Assembly (NCBI GenBank): GCA_964528035.1
Contig: CAZGQY010000150.1
Coordinates: 1 to 10,516, forward strand
Origin: CAZGQY01 sp964528035
GTDB lineage: Bacteria > Pseudomonadota > Gammaproteobacteria > Methylococcales > UBA1147
Length of the DNA stretch: 10,516 nucleotides
Direction of reading: 5' to 3'
In this document: in pieces, positions 1 to 5,114 of the stretch
Numbering within the stretch: position 1 is the first letter of the stretch
Layout: the number at the start of each line of letters is the position of its first letter
The notes under the pieces: model-generated
Seen by the model: the letters and a program-made list of their open reading frames with translations, nothing else
What the model was told of the DNA's origin: nothing
The model's database searches: none
Translations under genes and position numbers: made by a program

Positions 1-558
1 GTTACCCATTCGACCCGCTTGGGTCATTTGATCAATTAAGGTTTTGGCTGTGGCCACATTCGACAGGTCCAAATTAAACGATTCCGCAGCCGATGTTAAC
101 CCTGCAGCAAGAACCTCGGCCCGTGATCCGGTGACGGCCATCGCGGGATTAATGGCCTCGATGGTTGCGAGTGCTTCCTTAAAACTTAATCCAGATTGAA
201 CCAGGCTGTCGAAACCATCCTTCAATGATTGCAGAGATTCTCCGGTTTCTGCCGACATTCTAAAAAGGTTGGTCCGCAAGCTTTCGGTTTGTGCCTTGGC
301 AACGCTGGCGGTTTGTCCGATTCGGGTAAGCGACTGATCCAGTTTTGCCGATTTAATCAAAGTCGACGTAACGCCAATGGTGACACCCAAACCGGCAACC
401 ACACTGGTGACACTGCCGAAGGATTTCTTGATTAAATCCGCCTGCTTTCGAATACCCGACGAGAACCGCTTAAAGCGGCGTTCGTCTGTTTTCAGACCCG
501 ACCGGAATTTTCGGTCGTTCAGAGCAAGGCCGATTCCGAATGAAATTTCTTTAGCCAT
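1..558 (-). CDS. Phage tail tape measure protein, N-terminal part (runs off left edge)
   Basis: The reverse strand is open from ATG at 558 to the window edge (186 codons, C-terminus missing). The product starts MAKEISFGIGLALNDRKF, then has a basic stretch, a short hydrophobic glycine-rich segment (SVVAGLGVTIGV, about residues 49-60), and a Ser/Ala/Gln-rich helical region including QSGLSFKEALATIEAINPAM and ending TLIDQMTQAGRMGN. This pattern matches the TP901-type core of tape measure proteins, which set tail length and occupy the tail lumen before ejection. The start overlaps by 8 nt the end of the frameshifted chaperone reading frame, the arrangement usual in lambda-like and Mu-like tail operons, and this supports both calls. 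The family assignment is by recognition of sequence style and context, not by a search. Confidence 0.85.
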   Translation of the reverse strand, partial: MAKEISFGIGLALNDRKFRSGLKTDERRFKRFSSGIRKQADLIKKSFGSVTSVVAGLGVTIGVTSTLIKSAKLDQSLTRIGQTASVAKAQTESLRTNLFRMSAETGESLQSLKDGFDSLVQSGLSFKEALATIEAINPAMAVTGSRAEVLAAGLTSAAESFNLDLSNVATAKTLIDQMTQAGRMGN

Positions 559-706
559 GGTCTGCCTTTAGGGTCAAGCCATCAAAGTAATGCTTGAATA
601 ACCACGTCGGCAAGGTCAAAATCTCCATTCGAGACCAGCCCGTTTTTGTGGCAATTAACAACACTGCATCCAGAAAGTTAGCATGCCGAGCTATTTCGGC
701 TCCCCC
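551..706 (-). CDS. Tail chaperone frameshift extension (lambda T-like domain)
   Basis: An open frame of 51 codons lies between the zero-frame chaperone and the tape measure gene, in the -1 frame relative to the chaperone, with no good start of its own. It reads GGAEIARHANFLDAVLLIAT, then KTGWSRMEILTLPTWLFKHY, ending at TAA 553-551 inside the tape measure start. The segment LLIATKTGWSRMEILTLP is typical of the C-terminal part of frameshifted tail chaperones (gpGT type). Slippage at the five-G run would give a protein of about 166 aa. A hairpin GCCGA/TCGGC (700-696 with 689-685) starts right after the slip site and holds the zero-frame stop codon in its loop. The slip heptamer is not the canonical X-XXY-YYZ, so the exact site is inferred. 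Confidence 0.75.
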   Translation of the reverse strand, partial: GGAEIARHANFLDAVLLIATKTGWSRMEILTLPTWLFKHYFDGLTLKADHG

Positions 707-1050
707 AGGCGTTCAAGCTCCCTTTGTTTATCCTGGATAATGGCATAGTCCCGATGTTTTAATGTACCGATTTCATGCAGTGTTAAGGGGCCTTGGTGTT
801 TCCCGATTTTTACAATTTGCCGCCCCATCAACACCGAATTAAACGCGATGGGTGATTCTGCACTGGCAACCTTTTCGGCTTCAATGAGATCATTGACTAC
901 GGGTTCGCGCAGCTCAACATCACGATAAAATACCGGTGAACCGCTGACCATGACTTTAAAACCGTGTTCTAAAGTGAATTCAATCTTCTGATCTTCCAAG
1001 TCTAGAATGCGTGCGGATTGTGGCTCATTAATGGTTTGATTTGCTTGCAT
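691..1050 (-). CDS. Phage tail assembly chaperone, zero-frame product (lambda gpG-like position)
   Basis: 119 aa, starting at ATG 1050 with AAGGAA 7 nt upstream. It resembles the tail assembly proteins of the phage E/41/14 group: an acidic N-terminal segment, a beta-rich middle (IEFTLEHGFKVMVSG), then a conserved-looking segment naming release from preceding domains (AFNSVLMGRQIVKIGKHQG) and a charged C-terminus. Such chaperones bind the tape measure protein while the tail tube polymerises. The gene sits directly upstream of the tape measure gene. A run of five G on the coding strand (702-706), just before the TAG stop at 693-691, is the likely -1 slip site giving a longer product (see the extension entry). 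Family assignment is moderately sure; the chaperone role is strongly supported by position and the frameshift architecture. Confidence 0.8.
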   Translation of the reverse strand: MQANQTINEPQSARILDLEDQKIEFTLEHGFKVMVSGSPVFYRDVELREPVVNDLIEAEKVASAESPIAFNSVLMGRQIVKIGKHQGPLTLHEIGTLKHRDYAIIQDKQRELERLGEPK

Positions 1051-1080
1051 AACAATTCCTTAAAATTAAAAATGCGATTG

Positions 1081-1458
1081 TCAGGCTTCTAATGCCCGGT
1101 TCGGTGAAATCTCCATAAAACATTCGGCAAGCCTCGACGCTGCAAGGGTTGCGTTTTCCAAATAGATATTCGTCATCTGTCCCACAAAAGCAGTGCCACT
1201 GAGCGCGGATCTGCGGCAACGATATTTCGAAAATATCTGAAAGACTTTTCGGGACAGTTTTGTTTCAAGGTTTCGATCCGAGAAAAAATCATCAGTCGCC
1301 GTAACACAGTCCCAATCAACCGTTGCAAACTTGCCGCTTTTGTAGACAACAAGAATTAGCGGTATTTGCAGTTCACTGCAGTCGCGATACCAATGCGAGG
1401 CAACGGTGTCGGTCAAGCTGCGGACAACTTTGAATCTATCAGGTGAATTTTCAATCAT
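1081..1458 (-). CDS. Uncharacterised 125-aa phage-region protein
   Basis: Start taken at ATG 1458 (MIENSPDRFKVVRSLTDTVA). An upstream TTG at 1479 would extend it by seven residues, but that would place coding sequence in the arm and U-tract of an intrinsic terminator and has no ribosome site. The ATG directly follows eight T, with GGGG of the terminator stem about 8 nt upstream as the only possible Shine-Dalgarno. The product is mixed alpha/beta in style, with two aromatic stretches (HWYRD, VDWDCVTATDDFF) and three cysteines. No family was recognised. It occupies the place where head-tail connector, tail terminator or tail-tube genes are expected, between capsid and chaperone, so it could be a divergent tail terminator-like protein, but nothing in the sequence proves that. 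Confidence 0.55.
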   Translation of the reverse strand: MIENSPDRFKVVRSLTDTVASHWYRDCSELQIPLILVVYKSGKFATVDWDCVTATDDFFSDRNLETKLSRKVFQIFSKYRCRRSALSGTAFVGQMTNIYLENATLAASRLAECFMEISPNRALEA

Positions 1459-1512
1459 AAAAAAAACCCCAGCACTCAAGCCAACTAAGCGAGTAAAAAC
1501 TTAAGGCTGGGG
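1459..1512 (-). terminator. Intrinsic terminator after the capsid gene
   Basis: Read on the minus strand, CCCCAGC (1512-1506) pairs with GCTGGGG (1473-1467), with an inner ACTC/GAGT helix (1494-1491 with 1477-1474). The last arm is followed by eight T (1466-1459). It begins 10 nt after the capsid stop codon and its U-tract touches the ATG of the next gene, so it would lower tail-gene transcription relative to capsid. Confidence 0.8.
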
Positions 1513-1522
1513 CAATCCAAAC

Positions 1523-2959
1523 TTAGAGACTAACTCGCGCAACGCGAGCTGATCCGGAGTAAATTACGAGTGAGGTGTAGGCCGCTTTCAAAGGTTCGGG
1601 TGTATGAATCACGACCCATTGATCCCCATACGCCGTTTTCTTGCCAGTGAATCGACCGTTGGGGCCCCGCTGATTTTCGATGGCGTACTGACGCCACAAT
1701 TTTACGTATCTGAAACGGGTAACACCCCGCTGGCCTAACAGAACGCGGTGATCGCCGTAATGCAATCCCGGGCCGGATACTGACCAGTTAGGAACATCTT
1801 TTATTCGACCGAGATTGCCGGATTCAGTTAAATCAGTTCCTGGGCGCTTGAAATTCGCGGCAAACTGCTTGGCTTGCTCGATCTGTGTCATGGCCGTACC
1901 ACTCATCAAACCAAAATTGACCCTATAAAATCGGTTGTCCTCGACTGCTAATTTCCGCAATGCGTATCGATACAGGAAGGTATCCCAATGATCCTCAGTA
2001 CTGTTTGCACCAAGGTCAGCGTCGAAAAGAAAAACATTGGTCGCCCAACTGTAATCAACGCTCCATGCAGTCCCATTTCCAGGCGTTTGAATGACTCCAT
2101 TTTCATCTGTCAGGTAGATTTCCCCAAGATTGTAATTTAAGGCAAAGTAAGTCCCAGGCCTCTGGGTTCCGGTTCCATCGAATTCGAAAATTTGGGTCCC
2201 GTTATATGTGACATTAACTGGGTTTGTGGTCGTTCCAATTTGTAATCCGGATAGGTCGAAAAATGATTCAGGTCGCACAACGGGAAAGTTATTCAGCAAT
2301 AAAACCCTTTTAGTACCGTCCGCCTGGCTGCCTGGGTTTTCCCCTGAAACAGAAACAGATTGGTATTGATCTGATGCAAGCAGCATTTTATTGTAGATTA
2401 ATCGGTCGATGTCCTCTGCAATTATCCGGGCGTTATTTTCCTCAGCTTCTTTTATGGCCTCCCACTTAAGTGGCGAATTTTCCCCTGCGGTCAGGTGTCT
2501 CAGCTCATCAGAAACCTCAAATGCAATTTTTTGAGGAATGGGATATGCAAGGTCGGTTTTTTGGATAATTCCTGCCCGGGGAATTTCCTGTCCCTCATAA
2601 ACATTCGTATTATTTGCGCCTGCAGCGCCAACGTCCCGGTATGAATACGGAATGTCGATGGCTGGAGCGAATTTTTCAGCTCCCGAATCAACGAATTGAA
2701 GTGCTCTCAGATTAAAAAGAGCCTCCTTAATAACATTGCGTTCAAAAATGGCGGGTACATTTGTATCGTTAACAACCCCCGACCCAGCCGCTAACAGCTT
2801 CGTCTGATTCTCGTAATCAAACCAAAATTCAACGTCTTTGGCCAGTTTTTTAGCTTCCGGGCTTACTGGCTCACTTCTGTTTCGACCTGAAGGATGTACG
2901 CGAGCGTCATAGGTTTCCTGCAAAGTTTTGATATTTCCTAAATTTTCAGCAAATGTCAT
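1523..2959 (-). CDS. Phage major capsid protein, HK97-fold type (probable)
   Basis: 478 aa, ATG 2959 with a strong AAGGAG 7 nt upstream. Features consistent with an HK97-fold coat protein: an N-terminal segment with FERNVIKEALFNLRALQFVD (residues 72-91), a beta stretch with the E-loop-like GGQ-poor segment PYSYRDVGAAGANNTNVYEG (104-123), a long helix KEAEENNARIIAEDIDRLIY (170-189) where coat proteins have the spine helix, and a late YRYALRKLAVEDNRF segment. Residues about 200-315 are Gly/Thr/Asn-rich and beta-prone (NPVNVTYNGTQIFEFDG, NYNLGEIYLTDENG), and look like an inserted surface domain that would explain the large size. It is the largest complete gene of the operon, has the best ribosome site, and is followed by a terminator, all typical of coat genes. 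It should be checked by structure prediction; a tail-tube or other structural protein is the alternative. Confidence 0.7.
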   Translation of the reverse strand: MTFAENLGNIKTLQETYDARVHPSGRNRSEPVSPEAKKLAKDVEFWFDYENQTKLLAAGSGVVNDTNVPAIFERNVIKEALFNLRALQFVDSGAEKFAPAIDIPYSYRDVGAAGANNTNVYEGQEIPRAGIIQKTDLAYPIPQKIAFEVSDELRHLTAGENSPLKWEAIKEAEENNARIIAEDIDRLIYNKMLLASDQYQSVSVSGENPGSQADGTKRVLLLNNFPVVRPESFFDLSGLQIGTTTNPVNVTYNGTQIFEFDGTGTQRPGTYFALNYNLGEIYLTDENGVIQTPGNGTAWSVDYSWATNVFLFDADLGANSTEDHWDTFLYRYALRKLAVEDNRFYRVNFGLMSGTAMTQIEQAKQFAANFKRPGTDLTESGNLGRIKDVPNWSVSGPGLHYGDHRVLLGQRGVTRFRYVKLWRQYAIENQRGPNGRFTGKKTAYGDQWVVIHTPEPLKAAYTSLVIYSGSARVARVSL

Positions 2960-2986
2960 TTTGTGAACTCCTTGAATGGGTAGAAA

Positions 2987-3202
2987 TTAGCAATTTTCGG
3001 TCATAATGTACCGTCCTGGCTCTTCCGCCAGTCCGTGCCCACTTTCTCCAAAACCATGAGATTGAAGTGGCGTCGTCACTCTAAAAATACGGTCCTCGCC
3101 AGAAAATCCATTCTCCTGAAGACTCTGAAGATCTGCTGTACTCAAATTAATAACTCCTTTGCCTTGAAGTCTCAAAATTTCTGCTGTGGTTAAATCGGCC
3201 AT
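2987..3202 (-). CDS. Small phage-operon protein, 71 aa, first gene of the structural operon
   Basis: Starts at ATG 3202 (MADLTTAEILRLQGKGVINLSTADLQSLQENGF in two similar halves) and ends 27 nt before the capsid start. The two N-terminal segments TTAEILRLQGKGVI and STADLQSLQENGF look like an internal repeat of a short helical motif. The C-terminal half is Gly/His-rich (HGFGESGHGLAEEPGRY). The ribosome site is weak (GGGT before a run of A). No family was recognised; its place directly before the capsid gene would fit a decoration, scaffold or head-fibre role, but this is only position. Same strand, no terminator between it and the capsid gene, so it is probably co-transcribed. Confidence 0.6.
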   Translation of the reverse strand: MADLTTAEILRLQGKGVINLSTADLQSLQENGFSGEDRIFRVTTPLQSHGFGESGHGLAEEPGRYIMTENC

Positions 3203-3245
3203 TTTTTTTACCCAAAATTAATGTGTACGTCACAAACATATCCCC

Positions 3246-3298
3246 AAAAACGGCAAAAGCCGAGCGCCAATGACTTTCGTCATCAACAACCCGGCTTT
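3246..3298 (-). terminator. Leader terminator with alternative pairing before the capsid operon
   Basis: On the minus strand, CGGC-TTTT-GCCG (3262-3251) is followed by TTTTT (3250-3246), a compact intrinsic terminator 44 nt before the 71-aa gene. The same CGGCTTT arm (3262-3256) can instead pair with AAAGCCG (3298-3292), enclosing an ATGAC/GTCAT hairpin (3283-3279 with 3274-3270). The two folds exclude each other, as in attenuators. No antitermination factor can be named. Confidence 0.45.
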
Positions 3299-3366
3299 AT
3301 GTGTTCTACCTTAGTTGGTTGGTGTAAATCTCAAAACTTATAAATAACCTACTCTGACGAAAGTCA
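3271..3366. promoter_or_regulatory. Pair of inverted 12-bp elements, possible looping operators
   Basis: TGACTTTCGTCA at 3271-3282 and its exact reverse complement TGACGAAAGTCA at 3355-3366 lie with centres 84 bp apart, about eight helical turns. Each is itself TGAC-N4-GTCA. One lies in the promoter spacer, the other in the leader. This fits a repressor binding two sites on the same DNA face, but no regulator gene is visible nearby. Confidence 0.4.
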
Positions 3367-3374
3367 GTTGTCAA
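3346..3374 (-). promoter_or_regulatory. Candidate sigma70 promoter of the structural operon
   Basis: On the minus strand a perfect -35 TTGACA (3374-3369) is followed after 17 bp by TAGGTT (3351-3346), which keeps the key T, A and T of the -10 box. The spacer holds CTGAC-GAAA-GTCAG (3354-3367), a natural operator position, and a 34-bp palindrome starts 1 bp upstream of the -35. Transcription would start near 3339, leaving a leader of about 137 nt. Confidence 0.5.
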
Positions 3375-3375
3375 T

Positions 3376-3409
3376 AATAACCACGGTCACCGCGGTGACC
3401 GTGGTTATT
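3376..3409. repeat. Perfect 34-bp palindrome next to the operon promoter
   Basis: Each arm reads AATAACCACGGTCACCG from its own strand, centred between 3392 and 3393. With a one-base bulge the symmetry extends further (CAAT on the left, ATTG on the right). It borders the -35 box of the minus-strand promoter. It lacks a U-tract on either side, so a dimeric activator or repressor site is more likely than a terminator. Protelomerase-type or other cruciform sites are less likely alternatives. Confidence 0.85.
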
Positions 3410-3416
3410 GATTGGG

Positions 3417-3523
3417 TAGAAGTCCACTATGTCCACTACGAAGTCCACTAAAAAACCCTATATAAAACAATACTAAGTGGACTTAGTGGACTTATTTCTG
3501 ATAAACTTTTTAAAAAAATAAAT
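3417..3523 (+). repeat. GTCCAC/GTGGAC module, copy 1
   Basis: Contains GTCCAC at 3422, 3431 and 3443, then an AT-rich centre (ACCCTATATAAAACAATAC), then GTGGAC at 3477 and 3486. Neighbouring half-sites are 9 bp apart within each arm, and the two arms are inverted. It matches copy 2 without gaps over about 78 bp with six mismatches, then less well. It ends just before the 54-aa gene. It could be an operator array, an iteron-like origin or a recombination site. Confidence 0.85.
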
Positions 3524-3543
3524 GTTATCAAAGGAAATTAGAT

Positions 3544-3708
3544 TTGGAAGACACCATCATGATGGTTTGTCCGTCGGTTGGCCCTTACGATGAAAAAGAG
3601 GCCACCGAGAAATGGATAAAAGAGTTGGAAACGATGCCCCAATGCGAAGCGGTTAACGAATCGCTTGGATTGGCTCGGGAATGGCTTAAATTTAAAGAGA
3701 AGGGATAG
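3544..3708 (+). CDS. Small 54-aa protein of unknown function
   Basis: Open frame read from TTG 3544 (AAAGGA 7 nt upstream) or ATG 3559 (GGAAG 8 nt upstream), giving 54 or 49 aa; both starts have acceptable ribosome sites. The product is charged: PYDEKEATEKWIKELETMPQ, then CEAVNESLGLAREWLKFKEK, with two predicted amphipathic helices and two tryptophans. No family was recognised. It lies directly after repeat copy 1 and 32 nt before the 70-aa gene on the same strand, so the two are probably one unit controlled from the repeat module. The opposite strand also has an open frame here, but without a comparable ribosome site. Confidence 0.5.
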   Translation: MEDTIMMVCPSVGPYDEKEATEKWIKELETMPQCEAVNESLGLAREWLKFKEKG

Positions 3709-3740
3709 AATTTACGTTGGATTAATTGATGGAGGGATAA

Positions 3741-3953
3741 ATGAAACCAAAATTCAGCAAAGAAGAACGCGAACAAAGGATATTGGATACCATGAAATAT
3801 GCAGGAAAAGACAGATGCGAGGCAGAATTCATGGTTGCGATGGAGTTAGGTGAGATACCTGGCGACGTAATGACAGACGAAGATATTGATCGCTTAGAAC
3901 GTTTAGAGCGCCTGGAGGAATTGGAAAATTCAAAATCCCAAGAACCAGGTTAG
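3741..3953 (+). CDS. Small acidic coiled-coil-like 70-aa protein
   Basis: ATG 3741 with a strong GGAGGG 4 nt upstream. It starts MKPKFSKEEREQRILDTMKY, and continues with KDRCEAEFMVAMELGEIPGD and DEDIDRLERLERLEELENSK. The repeated LERLERLEEL gives leucines at heptad-like spacing, so a short coiled coil is likely in the last 30 residues. The protein is acidic overall and has no membrane segment. No family was recognised. It follows the 54-aa gene on the same strand, inside the interval bounded by the two GTCCAC modules. A small regulatory, antitoxin-like or replication-accessory role is possible, but there is no partner gene to support one. Confidence 0.65.
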   Translation: MKPKFSKEEREQRILDTMKYAGKDRCEAEFMVAMELGEIPGDVMTDEDIDRLERLERLEELENSKSQEPG

Positions 3954-4014
3954 TAGCGCATATCAAAATAAACACCTCTGTCAGCAGTTCTAGATATCCA
4001 GACTGCCAATGGAT

Positions 4015-4065
4015 ATTATGGGGGCTTTGCCCCCAGGCCCCCAAGGTATTTAAACAAGGGTAATG
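4015..4065 (+). repeat. Left 51-bp terminal inverted repeat of a 466-bp cassette
   Basis: Begins ATTAT then GGGGGC-TTT-GCCCCC (self-complementary hairpin), then CAGGCCCCCAAGGTATTT and AAACAAGGGTAATG. The reverse complement occurs at 4430-4480 with two mismatches. No target-site duplication is evident outside the repeats. Confidence 0.85.
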
Positions 4066-4101
4066 ATTTGCTCGTGTTTCGGGTCTAGCCAAAAAATATA
4101 T

Positions 4102-4293
4102 TCATAACAATACCTCAGGCCAGTCCTGTTTCATAAACCAGTCGATATTATCCTTTTTCTTCTGTCTCAAGGCTTCAACTTCTGAAGGTGTCAGCATCGT
4201 CGGATCGCTCGATGCAGCGAGCCTCGGACTCAGTGATTGACCCGGATCTGGAGCAGTACTTTTCGATTCTTCAGCTTTTAAATTCTCAACCAT
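4102..4293 (-). CDS. Possible 63-aa hydrophilic protein inside the inverted-repeat cassette
   Basis: Start chosen at ATG 4293 (MVENLKAEESKSTAPDPGQS); the frame is open to a TTG at 4350, which has no ribosome site and would begin within the hairpin region. The N-terminal half is rich in Ser, Pro, Glu and Lys and likely disordered. The C-terminal half LTPSEVEALRQKKKDNIDWF then MKQDWPEVLL looks like a short helix with charged residues. Ends at TGA 4104-4102. No family was recognised, and the upstream ribosome site is weak (AAA-rich), so this is only moderately likely to be a real gene; its position between the inverted repeats suggests it is cassette cargo. Confidence 0.35.
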   Translation of the reverse strand: MVENLKAEESKSTAPDPGQSLSPRLAASSDPTMLTPSEVEALRQKKKDNIDWFMKQDWPEVLL

Positions 4294-4429
4294 ACACGTT
4301 ACGCAATATTTCCTGATTACCCTGGTATTTTTGACAGCCCTATAAAGCAATAGGCGACATTAAGTCGCCCATTACCCTTGACGGCCATCGGCCCCTCGGC
4401 CTGTACCGCGAATTCATTATAACATTTCA

Positions 4430-4480
4430 CATTACCCTTGTTTAAATACCTTGGGGGTCTGGGGGCAAAGCCCCCGTAAT
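4430..4480 (-). repeat. Right 51-bp terminal inverted repeat of the cassette
   Basis: Inverted copy of 4015-4065, 49 of 51 positions identical. Its inner end CATTACCCTTG also occurs as an extra partial copy at 4370-4380, 60 bp inward, suggesting internal duplication at this end. Confidence 0.85.
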
Positions 4481-4576
4481 CAACGATTCTCATTCGATGA
4501 TTGCACCCCTTTCGGCTTTCACATTTATTCAAATATAAAAGATATTGGTCAAAAATAATAGCTAAATAACCAATTT

Positions 4577-4694
4577 TAGAAGTCCACTATTTCCACTACC
4601 AAGTCCACCTAAAAACCCTATAAAAAACAATACTAAGTGGACATAGTGGACTTATAGGACTTATTTCTTATAAACTATTCAATAAAAAAATAAT
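4577..4694 (+). repeat. GTCCAC/GTGGAC module, copy 2
   Basis: Same orientation as copy 1 and displaced by exactly 1160 bp. It keeps two of the three left GTCCAC boxes (the second is TTCCAC) and both right GTGGAC boxes, and has a 9-nt insertion creating an additional GGACTTAT unit. The conserved centre AAAAACCCTATA suggests selection on more than the boxes. Confidence 0.85.
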
Positions 4695-5114
4695 GTATTC
4701 CTAAACATCAGATCAGTGCAGATATTCTGGTACCTACCCCCCGGTTTCAAGGAAGGCAATTAACCCTGCCGAGCCCCCACCCCCTTTGTACCTCTGGCAA
4801 ACCATGGCCCTAAACTATGGGGTACAGATAACCCGCCAAGAAAACGATAAAAAAAGCTAATAAAAACAACAGTGAAATAATAGGTCAGGAGAGGTACAGA
4901 AACCAGTAGTTAAATGTACCCATATACGGTATAGTCAAGGCAGTAAACAGTTAGAGCCCGGAAAAGGAATTATATTAGCCAATCCTGGTTTAGGCGGAAT
5001 AACGTCAAAATACAGGCAGGCTTCACAAACGCGCACCAATACCATGGATAAAGGGGTTTAGTGATTTTAATAGGTTACTAGAAGATAGATTATACAAGCC
5101 AAAGGAAAGCCATT
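4695..5114. other. Gene-poor leader region before the resolvase, with GGTAC motifs
   Basis: No convincing gene on either strand. GGTAC occurs at 4729, 4821 and 4893, and its complement GTACC at 4789 and 4916; TGTACCTCT (4787-4795) is exactly inverted as AGAGGTACA (4890-4898). A C-rich stretch lies at 4737-4785. A short frame near 4960-5060 (ILANPGLGGITSKYRQASQT) ending in TAG has no start and may be a gene remnant. The region could contain binding subsites for the downstream resolvase. Confidence 0.4.

Larger units (their letters stand above)
1..3409 (-). mobile_element. Prophage or phage-derived structural gene block (partial)
   Basis: Five minus-strand genes from the 71-aa protein through capsid to tape measure, with a single upstream promoter region. 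No terminase, portal or protease gene precedes the capsid gene; upstream DNA is non-phage in character. The block may be a rearranged or reduced prophage, or the genes may lie in an unusual order with the rest beyond the left edge. Confidence 0.65.
4015..4480. mobile_element. Small inverted-repeat cassette, MITE-like
   Basis: 466 bp bounded by 51-bp inverted repeats, no transposase, one small minus-strand ORF and a GGCGAC/GTCGCC hairpin (4353-4369). Size and ends suit a miniature inverted-repeat element or a mobile regulatory repeat. The missing target duplication leaves this open; two independent copies of a dispersed hairpin repeat are the alternative. Confidence 0.5.

Noticed and set aside
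229..571. Two overlapping plus-strand open frames
   Set aside because: They lie opposite the tape measure gene, lack ribosome sites and have low-complexity composition expected of antisense frames.
3376..3409. Bidirectional intrinsic terminator at the palindrome
   Set aside because: Neither side has a U-tract, so termination is unlikely despite the strong stem.
3417..3523. CRISPR array
   Set aside because: The repeated units are only 6-9 bp at 9-bp steps and in two orientations, with no spacers.
3585..3776. Minus-strand frame of 63 codons (MFAFFFAEFW)
   Set aside because: Antisense to the two small plus-strand genes, which have better ribosome sites and protein-like composition.
4317..4532. 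Minus-strand frame of 71 codons across the right inverted repeat
   Set aside because: Its coding content is largely the inverted repeat itself (GGFAPRPPRYLNKG) and the matching frame over the left repeat shows the same artefact.
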